In this document: positions 23,041-35,372 of the stretch, piece after piece
How positions within the stretch are numbered: position 1 is the stretch's first letter
Layout: every line of letters begins with the position of its first letter
From: Glebionis coronaria
Taxonomy: Eukaryota; Streptophyta; Magnoliopsida; Asterales; Asteraceae
Direction: 5' to 3'
Assembly (NCBI GenBank): GCA_025667525.1
Contig: CM046879.1
Coordinates: 387,585,039 to 387,649,038 of the forward strand
Length of the DNA stretch: 64,000 nt
Notes under the pieces: model-generated
The model's input: the letters and a program-made list of their open reading frames with translations, nothing else
What the model was told of the DNA's origin: nothing
Databases searched by the model: none
Made by a program: the position numbers and the translations under genes

Positions 23041-23465
23041 AAGACATGATAATAGGGTACAAACGACAATGCGGATAATCGTAATATTGAATACCAGTGC
23101 TAGCTGGACGGCTAGGCTGTGAACCTCTCTGGTTCAGGTCCCTACCGTTTCCATGGTTCCTGGTAGAAGTTTTGCTAAAGTGTCAGAATATGAGTTATAA
23201 CATGAAATCATATGAAAATGCGTAAGGATTAGGACATGCTGCCGTTGGAGTGTCCAGCGTTGTTACGATAATTATCATTACCGCCACGCCTATCCGTAGA
23301 AGAACTATCGTTAGTCTGACCGTTTCCCTTGGGCTGATGAGGCTGCTGCTGAGTAGCCGGCTGAGACCGGTCCCCGGTTTTCTGCCTGGAAGATACAGTT
23401 TAAAGAGATGAATAATTGACATATATGGAAAAAATACGGATTGATCACCGCTTGAATACGAATGT

Positions 23466-24212
23466 TTACCTCTTATCGGGTCTCTCTGCTTCCCCGAACT
23501 CATCTCTCTCCTGCAGCATCTCCAGCTTATGTGCCGCATCGGCCACTTGTGCTACAGTGGTGAACGTAGAACACACTAGATTGTTTGCGACCGATGTGCG
23601 AAGAGCCCACCTAAAGTGGTGTGCCTGCTCTTCAGGAGTACCTGCTGCTACACCAAGGAAACCAGCTAAGCGAAGAAAGCGCTGCATAAACTCATTGCTA
23701 TTCTCACCAGCTCTCTGTCAGATCCCATGGTACTCCCTCTTGAGCTTGTCTTGCTCATCCTTGGGAAAGAACTGCTCCATCACCCTATCCTTGAACTGAG
23801 CCCATGTCAAACCAGCAACCTAATCGTCACCTCCCTCATACTGCATCAATGCTAACTACCAATTTAACACATCGCCTTCGAACCAGTAACATGCCAACCT
23901 CGCCTTGAACACGGGGTCACAACCCATAGCATTGAAAATCTCCTTGATGTGAGCCAACCAGCTTTCAGCATCACCGGGGCTATCTGTTTTCTCAAAAGCT
24001 CGAGGACGGAGCTTGTTGAATCTCTCCAGCCATACTGCCAATATCACTGGAGGAGGAGGAGGTGGTGCTTGGTTATGTTGCTGATTGTTGGCACCTTGAA
24101 CCTCAGCCCTGATGTCATTCCTTAGTTGAGGAAGCAAAGCTTGCATTGCAGCTTGGATTGCAGCATTTAGTTGTTCCTGTTCGCGTGTGAGAACCATCTG
24201 ACAGTATAACAT
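23466..24212 (-). pseudogene. gag: Element C gag, broken
   Basis: The first frame (24212-23856) has an N-terminal stretch REQEQLNAAIQAAMQALLP, a Pro run and the retrotransposon-gag start with DAESWLAHIKEIFNAMGC and ARLACYWFEGDVLNW. Stops follow at about 23856, 23822 and 23718. The frame resumes with FMQRFLRLAGFLG and ends near 23466. A Lys/Glu/Asp-rich stretch follows. The capsid function is lost through the stops. About 400 bp of leader (24213-24626) separate it from the primer site and show nothing else. Confidence 0.85.
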
Positions 24213-24626
24213 AAAACATATGATTAACAGATCAAAACATAAAATATATACATGAAAAAAATTTATACCAATAAATCCAAAGAAAAATTTTATGCAAGAA
24301 AATTTGTGTATGAATGCATGATGCAGTTTTATGAAAACTTTTGTATGCTCGAGAGTGAACGCCTACGGTCAGTTCACCCAACATAAAAGACATGGCGAGG
24401 GGACGCCTATGGGTCGGTCCCAAGTTTAAAAGTTTCGATAACACATGCGACTAAATAGGGCCAGTCCTGTACCAACCGTTACTTAGTCATAAACCTGTGA
24501 CAATGACATATATATGTATGCATAAAAATGATGAATGCATGAAAATGACTGTCAGTTCTAGGAAGACCATAGTGACTACCCACTAATCACAGGTCATATT
24601 TTGAGAGCCTACATGTCGAAGCCTTG

Positions 24627-24638
24627 GCTCTGATACCA
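24627..24638 (-). other. Primer binding site (tRNA-iMet) of element C
   Basis: The minus strand reads TGGTATCAGAGC four bases after the LTR end. It marks the LTR at 24643-27492 as the 5' LTR. Confidence 0.92.
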
Positions 24639-24642
24639 TAAT

Positions 24643-27492
24643 TGTAACACCCCATTTTGATAATGGAATGTCACGCGTATTATGGCGTGTCATCAAAGCA
24701 TACAAGGATAAATGTTTAAACATTACATGACCATAAAAGGAAAATACCGGAATCAAACATCGGTAGTCCAAAGGTAAAGCTCATCACACACAAACATAAG
24801 TACTGTAAATGAAAGGACTAAACAATGTCCATAGCAAGAGTATCAAAGTAAAGATAATGCATAAAGTAAAGAAAGGCTAGAAAGCTTCCAGTCCATATGT
24901 ACGTACGCTTAAAGTCTACGAGCGTCCCTGAGTACCTGCCGTTTTGGGAACATAGAAAAGGAAATGGCTGAGCAATACGCTCAGTTTACGGATGTTCAAT
25001 AAAGCATGAATAGGATAAGCATATAAACATATAACAGCGGAAGAAACTAAGTCCCGAATAACTTGGTTAAGTCTTGGTAAAACTGGTTTTATAGTTTGAA
25101 AAGCCTTATGTTTATCTTATAAAAACTGTTTAACATATTCTACCATTAGCTAATATATGTCATGAAAATCCACCGTGCATGAATACTTGGAGGGGTGACC
25201 TCATCATGCAAATTAGAGGGACTGCCTCTAATTTAATATACTGGTTTGGGTAGGAGGGATCAACTCCTTGTGAAGGATGCAAGGCACACACTACATTCAC
25301 ACTGAGTAATCTGCTGAAAACATGTAATTAGGATGCACCCATACGCCCCACATGATAAATATAATAATATGGCCAAAAGCTGAAGGGACGCCACGAGCAA
25401 TCACTCCGCCGTGGTGAAGTCATAACACTAGTGCCTCTAGTGTTATGGTTATGGTACCTCCATAACTAGGTGAAACTGGTCATGCATGTATATGGCTATA
25501 GGTATTCTAAATTAAACATAAGCAAATCAAACATATAAACTAATACTACGGGAAAACAGTTGGCTGCATACGGGGAATCCTAATAAGGAAAGAATGTCCA
25601 TACTAAAAGGACGGGAATCCGTACCTTATGTCCAGTGAACGAAGAAGACGAACTGAGGAGAGTCCTACTTCGGTATCACTAATGCTACATAAATACATAC
25701 GTGTATAAGTATCTGATTACTTATGTAACTGGTTTTATGTCATGTCTTAGCTTATTTTATACGTTCATGTCATGTTTTACTGTTTTAAGCTTTAAATTGT
25801 ATTTACCTTATATTCTGTCTATTCTGATTAAGTATTACTTGTATTTCATTTATTATTATACTTATTGTGTAAAAATAAGTATCTATCTAAAAATAGCAGG
25901 TTTCCTAAAATAGAAAGTTTCCAAAAATAGAAAGTTACCAAAAATAGAAAATTTCCAAAAATAGAAAGTTTCCAAAAATAGAATTACTGCTTAATATAGG
26001 TAAGTTTCTAAAAATAGAAAGTTTCCATAAATAGATTAGCTGCCTTAATTAAATAAGTTTTTAAAAATAGAAAGTTTCCATAATTAGATATAAGCTGGTT
26101 AAATAAGCTAAGTATATAAGCTTAAGTGTTTTCTGATTATTTTTCTAAGTCATAATGATATAAGGTATAGTTTATTAATTATTCCATGTAATTTAAATAA
26201 ACTATAGGTTAAAAGTATTTAATTAAATATATCATGTTTTTAATTAAATAAAGTTAAATACTTAGGTTAAAACATGTATTATTAATTATTAATAATATAA
26301 CCTAAGTCATGTTAATTAATTAATTATAACCATGGTTTTTAATAATTAATTAATTATAAGGTCTAGAAAAATATAAATACTTAGGTTAAAATTTCATGAT
26401 CTAATAATTAAATTATAACCTAAGTCATGTTTTATTAAATTAATCATGTCATATTTTATTAATTTAATTTATAACATATGATTATTAAAACATAACCTTA
26501 ACATAAACCATGAACGGGATCGTGACTAGGAACCATGAACCGGACCCGTAATCAACACCATACCCCGAACCACTTCGGGGTTCTCCCCTGTTTGCTGCTG
26601 CCGTGGGACCCACACCACCAAACCGAGACCTTGAGGTGTCAGTGGTGGTCCATATGCCAAGTCGAGACCCCCTTGGGGTTCGGTTTAAGCGTCGGCCACA
26701 TCAAACACCCCTAAATCCTCCGTTTTGATTTACCCCATAACCATTTACATGTTTAATTTATGTTTTTAATTAGCTTTGTAAAAACATCATGTTCTTATTT
26801 AATTTTTTAAATCAAAACAAAAACAAAAAGGATTAAAAAGGTATACCGAATACGTGGATCAAATGAGGATGAACACACACGAACACTTGCACCAAATTCA
26901 ATATCAAAATCAAACAAACACCCCCTTGTGTGTCTTGTATATGCTGCGGCCAAAGGAGAGGACAAGGAGGAAGGAGAAAAACTTTTTAGGTTTTTGATGT
27001 TTTTACTGTAAAGTGAAAAGTGAATGAAAGATTTACCTTAACCCCCCTTTCTTAGTAAAATTTTGATGGGCTTGGCCCATGGCCTTGGTGTAGCCGCGGG
27101 TAGGGGCCCCACATGGGATACCCGTACCTTTTCTCGAGTCTAATTATTTAAGTGTTCGTTCGTGTTTAGTCGTGTTCGTGTTTTATGTGTTCTCGTTAAA
27201 TATTAACCGTGACTTAATATATTTATTCGTGTTCGTAATAAATATATATACGTAATTAATATTAGCTCGTGATTAAATTACGTTCATGATTTCATGATCG
27301 CATGTTCGTGATTAATTATTGTTTAAATAATTATTGTGTGTTCGTACGTAATAAATACTTATCGTGTTCTAACACGTACGTAATACATAAAATTCTAACA
27401 CGTGAACGTAATCATACTATAAAAGGAAAGTTTTAATCTAGTTCGTACGATCTTAAGGGTACTATTCATGGTAAAAGCATACGGGTTTTACA
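24643..27492 (-). repeat. Element C 5' LTR
   Basis: 2850 bp, matching 16449-19319 throughout with scattered differences. The AAAATAGAAAGTTTCC array (about 25900-26080) is shorter than in the 3' LTR by a couple of units. The hairpin at 25421-25447 has a perfect 11 bp stem here. The primer site follows on the minus strand. Confidence 0.94.
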
Positions 27493-28221
27493 AGCAGCAA
27501 CACCTTATGAGGTAACTAAAGTCAAACTCAAGAATGAGCCAGATCCTCCTGTTAATGTTCATTTGTACAGGTCTATGATCGGCTCACTCATGTATTTGAC
27601 TGCTTCACGCTCGGACATTATGTTTGCTATTAGTGCTTATTCTAGACATCAGGTGCCCCCTACTGTTTCAAATTTGAATGTTGTCAAGAAAATCTTTAAG
27701 TATATTAAGGCACAACCCACGTTCGGCTTATGGTATCCAAGGGAATCCCCTTTTGTTCTTAAAGCCTATAGTGATAGTGAATATTTAGGTGCTAATAATG
27801 ATAGAAAATCAACTACTAGTGGTTGTCAAATTTTGGGACGCATGTTTATTTCATGGCAATGTAAGAAACAAACCATAGTAGTTGCTTCCTCAACAGAATC
27901 TGAATATGTAGCTACTGCTAGTTGTTGTGGACAAGTCTTGTGGATATGAAATTAAATGTTAGAATATGGATTCAACTTTATGAACACCAAGATCTTCATT
28001 GACAATCAAAGCACTATCTGCATTGTGAAGAATCCTGTGTTTCATCAAAGAACCAAGCATATAGAGATTCGACACCATTTTATACGGGAGGAAAATGAAA
28101 AGAAGCTAATACAGGTTCTAAAGGTACATATGGATGATAATGTTGTTGATTTGTTGACTAAAGCATTTGATGGACCACAGTTTAACCACCTAGTGGTTCA
28201 CATTGGTATGGTCAATCCTTA
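27493..28221 (+). pseudogene. pol: Element B reverse transcriptase end and RNase H
   Basis: Pol resumes right after element C. The first frame (27563-27949) has YRSMIGSLMYLTASRSDIMFA, RNase H motifs AYSDSEYLG, KSTTSGCQILG and STESEYVATASC, then a stop at 27947-27949 in LWI-x-N. The second frame (27956-28222) has the typical end IFIDNQSTICIVKNPVFH and HIEIRHHFIRE. RNase H removes the RNA strand during reverse transcription. Apart from that stop the domain is preserved better than in element A. The natural stop lies at 28220-28222. Confidence 0.88.
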
Positions 28222-28222
28222 A

Positions 28223-28802
28223 GGTCTAGGATTAATGGGAGGCAAAGCCTAAGGGGAGGCTTGTTGTAGAAGTATACTTGTACATTCTTACTTCTAGTAG
28301 CTTCTTTCGCCATTTTTCATAGGTTTTTGTTGTGTGTGCTACTCCTGGTGGAAGGATTTTGTTACTCTTAGTGGTTCTCTCTTGCTCCTAGTGGGTCAAT
28401 AGTCCTCCTTATCAATTTGTGTTTCGCTCCTAGTGTTTCTTCGGGTCACTGTTCATTCTACTGACTTTTGTTGACCACTCGCTCCTACTAGTGTTGATTT
28501 CTAGACGGTTTGACTTTTAGTCAACATAAGTTTCTTCTGGTGCCTCAGTTTCTCTATTCTTTTGGTAACTGGAATTGGATATTAATGGATTAAAAGGCAA
28601 GTGGTTACTCCCATTAATGACTTAACTTGGAATGGGCAACCCCCATAATTAGGGGTCAATGAACAGTTTCTCTAAGCATTATTTATGGTCAATGGGATCA
28701 TTTGACTCAATCTTCAGAACTAAACACACACACACACACACACACACGCTCCTACCCTCAATCATCTTCCTCCATTTTCTTACCAATCTTCATCAATCAT
28801 CC
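28223..28802 (+). other. Element B untranslated segment with recurring GCTCCTAGTG word and an (AC)n tract
   Basis: About 580 bp between RNase H and the extra ORF, with no convincing frame. The words GCTACTCCTGGTG (28339), TTACTCTTAGTGG (28372), GCTCCTAGTGG (28384), GCTCCTAGTG (28426) and GCTCCTACTAGTG (28481) occur within 160 bp. A dinucleotide (AC)n tract lies at about 28722-28747. Confidence 0.75.
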
Positions 28803-31379
28803 ATGGCTACACTACAATACAAGTCGGATGATAACAAGGTGGCCTACCTTGGCGAGGGCCCACAGAGAGAGGATTTTGTGGACATGTTGGAGTTCATTGA
28901 GGCTTCTCATATAAGGTATGCTCTCACTGTCTGCCCTACTGTTTATGACTCAGTCATATGATAGTTTTGGGCCACTGCTGAAACTAGAGAGGTTTTGGGT
29001 CATCATTTGGAGATTCATGCCACCATTGATGTTCGTCCATACGTGGTGGCTGAAGCTTCCATTAGGCATGCCTATCTTCAATATGCTGATGGCATTATTG
29101 ACCTCTCTAATAACAAAGTCTTAGATGGGATGGCTGCTATTGGGTATAACCATGAGGGAAGATTCAGTTTTCAGAAAAATCGTTTTTCACCCTAATGGAA
29201 GCTCCTCATTCATTTCTTGATCCATTGCTTGAGTCCCAAGGCTAGAGTTGGGATGCATTTCCCATCTCCCTTGCTACTGGTTTGATTTGATTAGCCCAAG
29301 GTCGTAGGTTTAACTTGTCTCGTTATATTCTGGATGGGATGGTAGGGAATCTTGGTGGTCTGAAAAAGAAATTTCTTACGTACCCTAGGTTTTTACAGCA
29401 GATTCTCATGTGTGTTCCTAGGAATAGAAGGGAGTATGTCCAAGTTAGACTCATTCCCAAAGTGTATGCTAACATGAAACTTGCTTACCTTTGTCCTGAC
29501 CTTCCTCACACTACTTCTATGTTGGGCATTGCCCAAGGGGATCCCGATGAGGTTCATCCGGCTGAGCAAGCCGAGGAGGAACCTCAATTGGTTGTTGATC
29601 CCATAGAGGAAGAGGATCTTGTTGCTAAGGAACCCCATGTGGAGGTTGAGGATCCTGCTCCAGAGCTGGTGGCTGAAATGTCGTCTACCTAGAAGGCTGC
29701 CTCTTTTGCTTTCCCACATGTTTCTCCCTTTTTTTGATACTCCACCTCCTAATCCTGTTCACCCTTCTGCTGAGGAGCCTTCTAGCTCTTTTGTTCCAGA
29801 TTCTCATGATCCTCATGTTGACCAATCATTTTCTTTTGGTCCCAATGATGCATCCCCCAAGCTAAGTTCTCTTGGTGGGGACGCTGAGGAACCCATTATT
29901 CTCACTTCTCTACTTGCTTTGGTGCACAGGTACTATGCCAAGATCCTATCATTGGAAGAAGATCTCAACAAGCACCATCAGATGACTAGGGACTTTGTGA
30001 TCCCTTTGGCTGCTCGAGTAAAGACTTTGGATAAACTTTTGAAGCGTCAAAAGAAGAAGCTGGTGATGTCTGATTCTAATTAGGAAGAAGAAGACAGTCT
30101 CACTGTTCTGGCTAAAGCCGCTTTTGCAGCCAAGCCTAGTGAGGAGATACCTTCTCCTCCTAGTGCTTCTACTGTTCCCACATCTGTTGCTGGCACTATG
30201 CCAAGGACTGCCACTCCTGGTCCTTCAACTCAATTCTTGGTCCTTCTACTGCTGACAAGGGGAAATCCCCAATGACTGATGCTCCCTCCCCTCCTAGAAA
30301 TTGAACCAGCAGGCAACTTGAGGAAGATAGGTTGGGTGAGGAGGCTGCAAGGAGATTACATGAGAGACAGGAACAAGAGGCTGTGGCTGCGACTGCAACT
30401 GTGGCAGAGGTTGCGCCTGATGATGAAGCTCTTAGAAAGCAACGCCATGACCAAGTGACGCACAATGCCATGTTTTGGGATAACAAGGATTGGATGGATG
30501 TGGTCACCATCTTCACCTCCGATGTCTCTTTGTTCACTAACATCTTCGGAGCGGACGTGACTCAAGGGAATTGTGCTCGCAGGGTTGTGTCTCTTGTGTA
30601 AAGGCAACGGGAAGATTTGGCTGCTCAACTTCGTGAACTTCGCCGTAACAGGCCACTCTCCTATGATGAACAGAAGAAAATCATGCAACAATATGTTAAG
30701 AATCAATCTGGAGCTTAGTTCACTTATGGATGGCCAATAAAGAGGGTTAAGCAGCTGTCTGATGAGGAACTTAAGAATTTGTACAACAAGATGATTCATC
30801 TGAAGCAGAAAGATGTGTGTATGCCACCTAATGTCGTATATCACCCACCGGCTGCACCTACTCCTCCTGCTACTACCCCAACTCCAAAAGCTTCCCCATC
30901 ACATTCCTATAGTACACATGATAAGGGTACTTCTACTACCCCAGTTGTTGATGATGGCACCTCTATTGTTCCACCTAGTCCCTCTCCATATGTTGCTTCA
31001 TCCCCTTCATCCAATGTTGATACTACTACTACCCCTGTTGTTGATCCTACTAATCCACCAGTTCCTGACCCAACCCCTACACCTAGTGTTGATGAAGCTG
31101 CTACTACTCCTATGGTTGTTGATTTGACTACTCAGGATGATGTTCACACTTCTCCTTCTGCTACTACTACTACTCCACTTCGTGCTACTGCCACAATGGC
31201 CAAGGTCAAGGAGGAACCATCTCCTTCAATAACTGAGCCTCGCAGGTCTATTCGTAAGAAGAAGGCTCGCCGTGGCAAGGTTGTTCCTTGGGAAAATAGG
31301 GATCCTGAGAATTTGATTGATACCGCTTCTGATAGCGATGACGACATCCCTCTTGGCCGTGGACGTATTGTGCACTAGG
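28803..31379 (+). pseudogene. Element B extra ORF downstream of pol (function unknown), broken
   Basis: The start ATG at 28803 opens MATLQYKSDDNKVAYLGEG. The N-terminal third, to about 29410, is homologous to the extra ORF of element A (landmarks RYAL, ADGI, SFQKNRFSP, LIH, CLSPK, LDGM and YPRF). Stops occur near 28959, 29193 and 29287. The middle (29930-30082) is a charged, coiled-coil-like segment ending in KRQKKKL. The last part (30779-31378) is Pro/Thr/Ser-rich and ends with a basic cluster RRSIRKKKARRGK and an acidic SDSDDD, like a nuclear or nucleic-acid-binding tail. No transmembrane segment is visible, so I do not call it an envelope. It matches, from memory, ORFs beside copia elements in Asteraceae. 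Confidence 0.75.
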
Positions 31380-32848
31380 AAATTCAACCATCCCCCATTA
31401 TTTCTAGAAATTTTACCCATATGATTCGGACTAGTGACTGCCACCATCAATATTTCTTTTGGCTGCAAAGTATATTATATTGGGTGGATCGTCAAGATCT
31501 TATGGTTCTTTATGGATTGGTTTCTGTTGCTGTCCCTGCCACCCCCACTACATGGTCTGGTTTGGTACTTTGAGGAGACTTGAAGGTTTTGTTGGACTGT
31601 CCACCTTGTACTCCTAGTGCTGAGGTATGGCAAGATCAACCCTGATAGGTCATTACAAGGTGGAAGTTATATGTCGCGTGTGTTGTGCATGTGTTGGAGT
31701 TGGAATCTGGTGCAAGAGTGTTTATGCTTGTGGATAAGGAGTAACCTCTTACCATTGCTACTATGGAAGCTATGCTTGTGTGTCACCTACTGGTGTCCAA
31801 TGCTCCTTCTGGTAATGAGTATGCTATGGCCACCACATTAGTTGAATCAATTCAGGCACGGCTTCTTGCAGACAAGGTTGCTCTGGTTAGTGTATTTGGT
31901 ATGCTTATTCTATACTTATATCTCTTTTACATTCTTTTCACCAATGTGTATAGTGATTGGTGACTAACAACCTCATTCTTTTAAACAAAAAACATACTTA
32001 TATATAATATCTGCTTATACTTGAAAAATAAATTGGGAACTTAAAAGCATGTAAATAATATAATATCTGCTTATACTTTTCCATTATGAAATCTTTTAAC
32101 ACTTGGGCTGTTTTGGTGTGTACTTCTGGTGTTGGAATATTTCCACACAAAAAATGGTGTTAAACTCACCATGTCTCACAAACAAGAAAGATTTGATTCA
32201 CCATGATTGTACGGCCCTGGTGTGATTCTCAAATCCGTTGATGGTTGCTAGTCTACCCAAAATTAGATGGTCTTCACTCGCCTTGGTCCTAGACTGAAGA
32301 GTGGCTAGTCTAAGGGGGGTACGACTCTTGGTAAAGACATACATCAAATCCGTTGATATTTGTAATGGCCTGCTCAAAGCTATAGGATTTTCAGTTCACC
32401 GATGCTATATTGCTAAAGTTGGCTAGTCCAGGAGGGTACGACTTCTGGTAAAGACTTTAATCAAATTTGTTGATGGTTGTGATGGTTTTCCCAAAATCAT
32501 CAGGGTACTCCCACTCACCATTGATTTACGTTCTAAGAGTTAGGTTGGGTTTTGGTCTCCTAGGGTGATGCTTGATTCCACCACAAAGACTAGCTAGCAC
32601 AAGGGCGAGCAACAACTTGGTAAAGTCTTCTCAATTCTGCTCATGTTGCTGTGAAGATTCAACAAGTGCAGATATGTTTTAAGCTTTCAAGAAGCTTCCC
32701 AGGGTTCTTAGTCGCAACAAAATTTTTGTTTTAGCTTATGCTGGTTCTATTGCTGCTATGGATGTGTTGTTTCAATCCTTAATTTGTTTCTGCAAGATCT
32801 ACCAAGAAACTTGAACTCAACCAGTCAAATTCAAGTTTAGGGGAGGAT
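31380..32848 (+). other. Element B 3' untranslated region with degenerate tandem repeat and PPT
   Basis: No credible frame. A degenerate repeat of about 117 bp occupies roughly 32229-32600: the phrase CAAATCCGTTGAT occurs at about 32229 and 32345, and as CAAATTTGTTGAT at about 32463, each followed by diverged copies of TGGCTAGTCTA and GGTAAAGAC. The polypurine tract AAGTTTAGGGGAGGA (about 32833-32847) lies directly before the 3' LTR. Confidence 0.65.
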
Positions 32849-33322
32849 TTTTAGGACCTATGTAATAGGTGATTTGTAATAAGTGAACTAGGAGGTATGT
32901 AGTTCCTCCTGGTCCTAGTAGTAGTAGGAGCAACAAGTTCTCCTAGTCTGGTAGTAAGTCAAACATTGTTATTTGTAGTATTTTATTAGGATATGCATGA
33001 GATATATTAGGAAAAGATATGAATATCAACTGTTACACGTTATATGTTTAATGTAGTTAGGGTTTCCTAGTAGTATTAAAGGAACCCATTGGCAGAAGGG
33101 TTAGACACACCTTCACCAGTCTCATTTCATATCAATATAGTAGAAATCCTTAGAAAGGATCAAGTTATTTATCTAGTTGTACTGTTTCTTCTTGTTCTTA
33201 GTGTTTGTATTCCACACAAATACATTGTGTTCATTAGAGTCTCTCTGTGAATAGGCTTGTGATTACAGAAGTTGTTCACCATCCTTAACAGGCTTAAAGA
33301 TCTACAACTAAAGGACCTAACA
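32849..33322 (+). repeat. Element B 3' LTR
   Basis: About 474 bp from a mutated start TTTTAGGACC (TGTTAGGACC expected) to GGACCTAACA, close in length to the A LTR. A polypurine tract precedes it and the protease frame of element E resumes just after it. The U3 part (32886-32960) repeats CCTCCTGGTCCTAGTAG-like words, the same word as elsewhere in B. A weak TATA-like TATTAAAGG lies near 33074. The first base pair of the boundary is inferred because the 5' LTR is outside the window. Confidence 0.82.
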
Positions 33323-35372
33323 CATGGGAATGTCTACCACAATAAAATCAACGGGATAGTAGAACTTCCCAACTTTGACAAAAACGTCTTCGACCACTCC
33401 ACATGCGAGAATCGTAGAATGATCGGCCATCTCGATAGACATTTTTGAAGGAGTAAGATCCGGAAGTGATAACTATTTACACATGGAAAACGACATCAAA
33501 TTAATGCTTGCACCAAGATCGGCCAAGGCGAGGCATCCTTTCATTTATTGAATATCACATGGAATGAGAAACTTGCCAGGATCACCAAATTTTTCCGGTA
33601 TTCGGTTAAGAATAACTGAAGAACAATTAGATATCTTTAGAAGCTTCTCCTAGTCGTTCATCATACTTATAAAAGTGGACGCGAAAAGAGGCATATACAA
33701 CAACGCGTCAGGTAAACTTATGTTGAAATAAACCTTGCGAAACATTTTTATGAAAAGCTCGATTTCTTTGATTGTTACGTTCAATTTCTCCTTGTTTCGT
33801 CTCGATGGGTACGGTAAAGGTGGTGTGGGTTGGGGCATAGGAAATGTCTTGGAATCTCGGGTTCCAAAATTGGTATAGGTTCGACCGTAGGTGTGGATTG
33901 AGCGATACTTCGTGGGATAGAGATGCTCCTTTTCTACTTCCTTCTCTTTAGAAGTGCTAGCCTGGGAATTTGGCTCTTTTAAAGTCTTACCACTACGTGT
34001 AGTAATGACCTTCATTTCTCCCTTCGGGTTTGCAATGGTATCACTTGGAAGACCACCCGAAGAAGAGAGTTTACACATTATCGCCTTAAACATACTTGCC
34101 ATTTTATCTTCAAATTTGGATTGCCTTTTATCCGCCTTAAGCATCTCTTGCTTGATTTCATATTGTCCTTGTTCCATCTTTTGTTTATTTTGTTGTAGCC
34201 TTTGCACATTACTTTCCATTTTATTTGCATGAGTCTTATGTTCATTTGCAAGTTCGTTTTTTAACTCATTTTTCAACTCGGATCTAAGGCTAATTATCTC
34301 CCTTTGTATGTTGTCAAACCTATCATCATTTGCCTTTGTATATTCAAAAAGTCACATGGAAGATCTTTTGTATTTTGCAAACCTTTATTAGGGTTTTGAA
34401 ATTCACGATTTTGGTTTTGGTTTTGCACTTGCCCATTGTTCCCACCTTGGTTGTTGTAATTACCCTTGTTATAGTTTCTTTGATTACCTTGGTAACCACA
34501 ACTTTGATTGTTGTTCCGATAATTGATAGCATTTTGATTTTGTGGAACTTGATTTGGGCGTGAACCTTGGCAGTTTTGGTTGTAAGTTCCCGTTGCTACA
34601 TAATCACTCAAAGTGTTACCACCGACGGTAATGCACTCGAAAAAATCATGAGCTCCACCACAAGATATACAAATTTTCTCAACCGCTTTAACTGAAGTGG
34701 AGCCTAAAGCATCTTGTGCTTTCCAATGATCATAAGAGACGAAAATCAATCGAAAAGTCTATTCTCCTCATTAGCTTCATCTTGCAAAACATTCATGTTA
34801 CGAGACGAAGATGACGAACCCATAGTGGAAACACTCGGTGTGTTACGAGGGTTATAAACCTTAGATCTATTCTCGATGATTGTTAAAGCCTCATTAGTCG
34901 CTTTGCACAAACAATTACCACCCGCGGCGGTATTTAGATAATCCCTCTCATGATTATTCATTCCATTGTAAAACGTGTCAATTTGATGCAATTCCAAAAA
35001 ATCCTGGTGTGGACATTCATGTAACATTTCCTTAAATCGTTCACATGCCATTGAAAAACATTCATTAGATTTTTGTGTAAATCTTGAAATCTTGTTTTTT
35101 AAATGTATATTCTTAGATGGCGGCAAATTGGTTCACAAATTTAGACACGAGATCGTTGTCAATATCGAATTTGGTGGTTCTTTCTCGAGCCAAATTTTAG
35201 CGTGCCCATCTAAAGAGTACGGAAATAACATCATAGTACGATTAGCCATGGTGACTATCTGTTCAACAACGGGTTCGAGAATTGGAGTTTCTTCTTCTAT
35301 AGGACGATCTTAGTTTCCTTCCTTTTGATTTTGACGTTTTCGTGCATGTTTTGCTTGAGAACGAGTTAGCAT
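33323..35372 (-). pseudogene. gag-pol: Element E gag and protease start, broken
   Basis: The start at 35372 opens MLTRSQAKHARKRQNQKEGN and meets a stop at about 35312. Further frames: 35126-34746 with capsid block CERFKEMLHECPHQDF, HQIDTFYNGM and AAGG; 34749-34294 with zinc-knuckle-like CISCGGAHDFFEC and an Asn/Gln-rich tract; 34276-33650 with a charged coiled-coil-like segment, EMKVITTRSGK, YPSRRNKEK and LPDALLYMPLF. The protease start keeps ALADLGASINLM near 33505-33540. Copia B cuts the frame after DFIVVDIPM. Frameshifts and stops between these parts mean no product. Confidence 0.85.

Larger units (their letters stand above)
16449..27492 (-). mobile_element. Element C: Tekay-type chromovirus (Ty3/gypsy), complete but decayed
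   Basis: 11,044 bp with two LTRs, 24643-27492 (5' on the minus strand, 2850 bp) and 16449-19319 (3', 2871 bp), an iMet primer site, a polypurine tract and gag-protease-RT-RNase H-integrase-chromodomain in order. Gypsy gene order and the C-terminal chromodomain support the Tekay/Del clade. It lies inside the RT of element B: AGTAG (16444-16448) and AGCAG (27493-27497) are the target duplication with one later substitution. The LTRs differ by scattered substitutions and by copy number of a short repeat. Stops in gag and integrase show that it is inactive. Confidence 0.95.
11673..33322 (+). mobile_element. Element B: degenerate Ty1/copia retrotransposon, split by A and C
   Basis: Plus-strand copia element. 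Gag resumes at 11709 immediately right of the A 5' LTR, so A entered B gag and B's 5' part lies left of the window. Order in the window: gag C-terminal half, protease, integrase, RT (to 16448), element C (16449-27492), RT resumed with RNase H (27493-28221), untranslated leader, extra ORF (28803-31379), 3' untranslated region, PPT and 3' LTR (32849-33322). Without C the RT reads through naturally. B is inserted in the protease of element E; CATGG at 33323-33327 should be one target duplication copy. Many stops show it is old. It is related to A but well diverged. Confidence 0.92.

Noticed and set aside
28722..28747. (AC)n tract as a functional element
   Set aside because: Simple microsatellite; nothing else supports a role.
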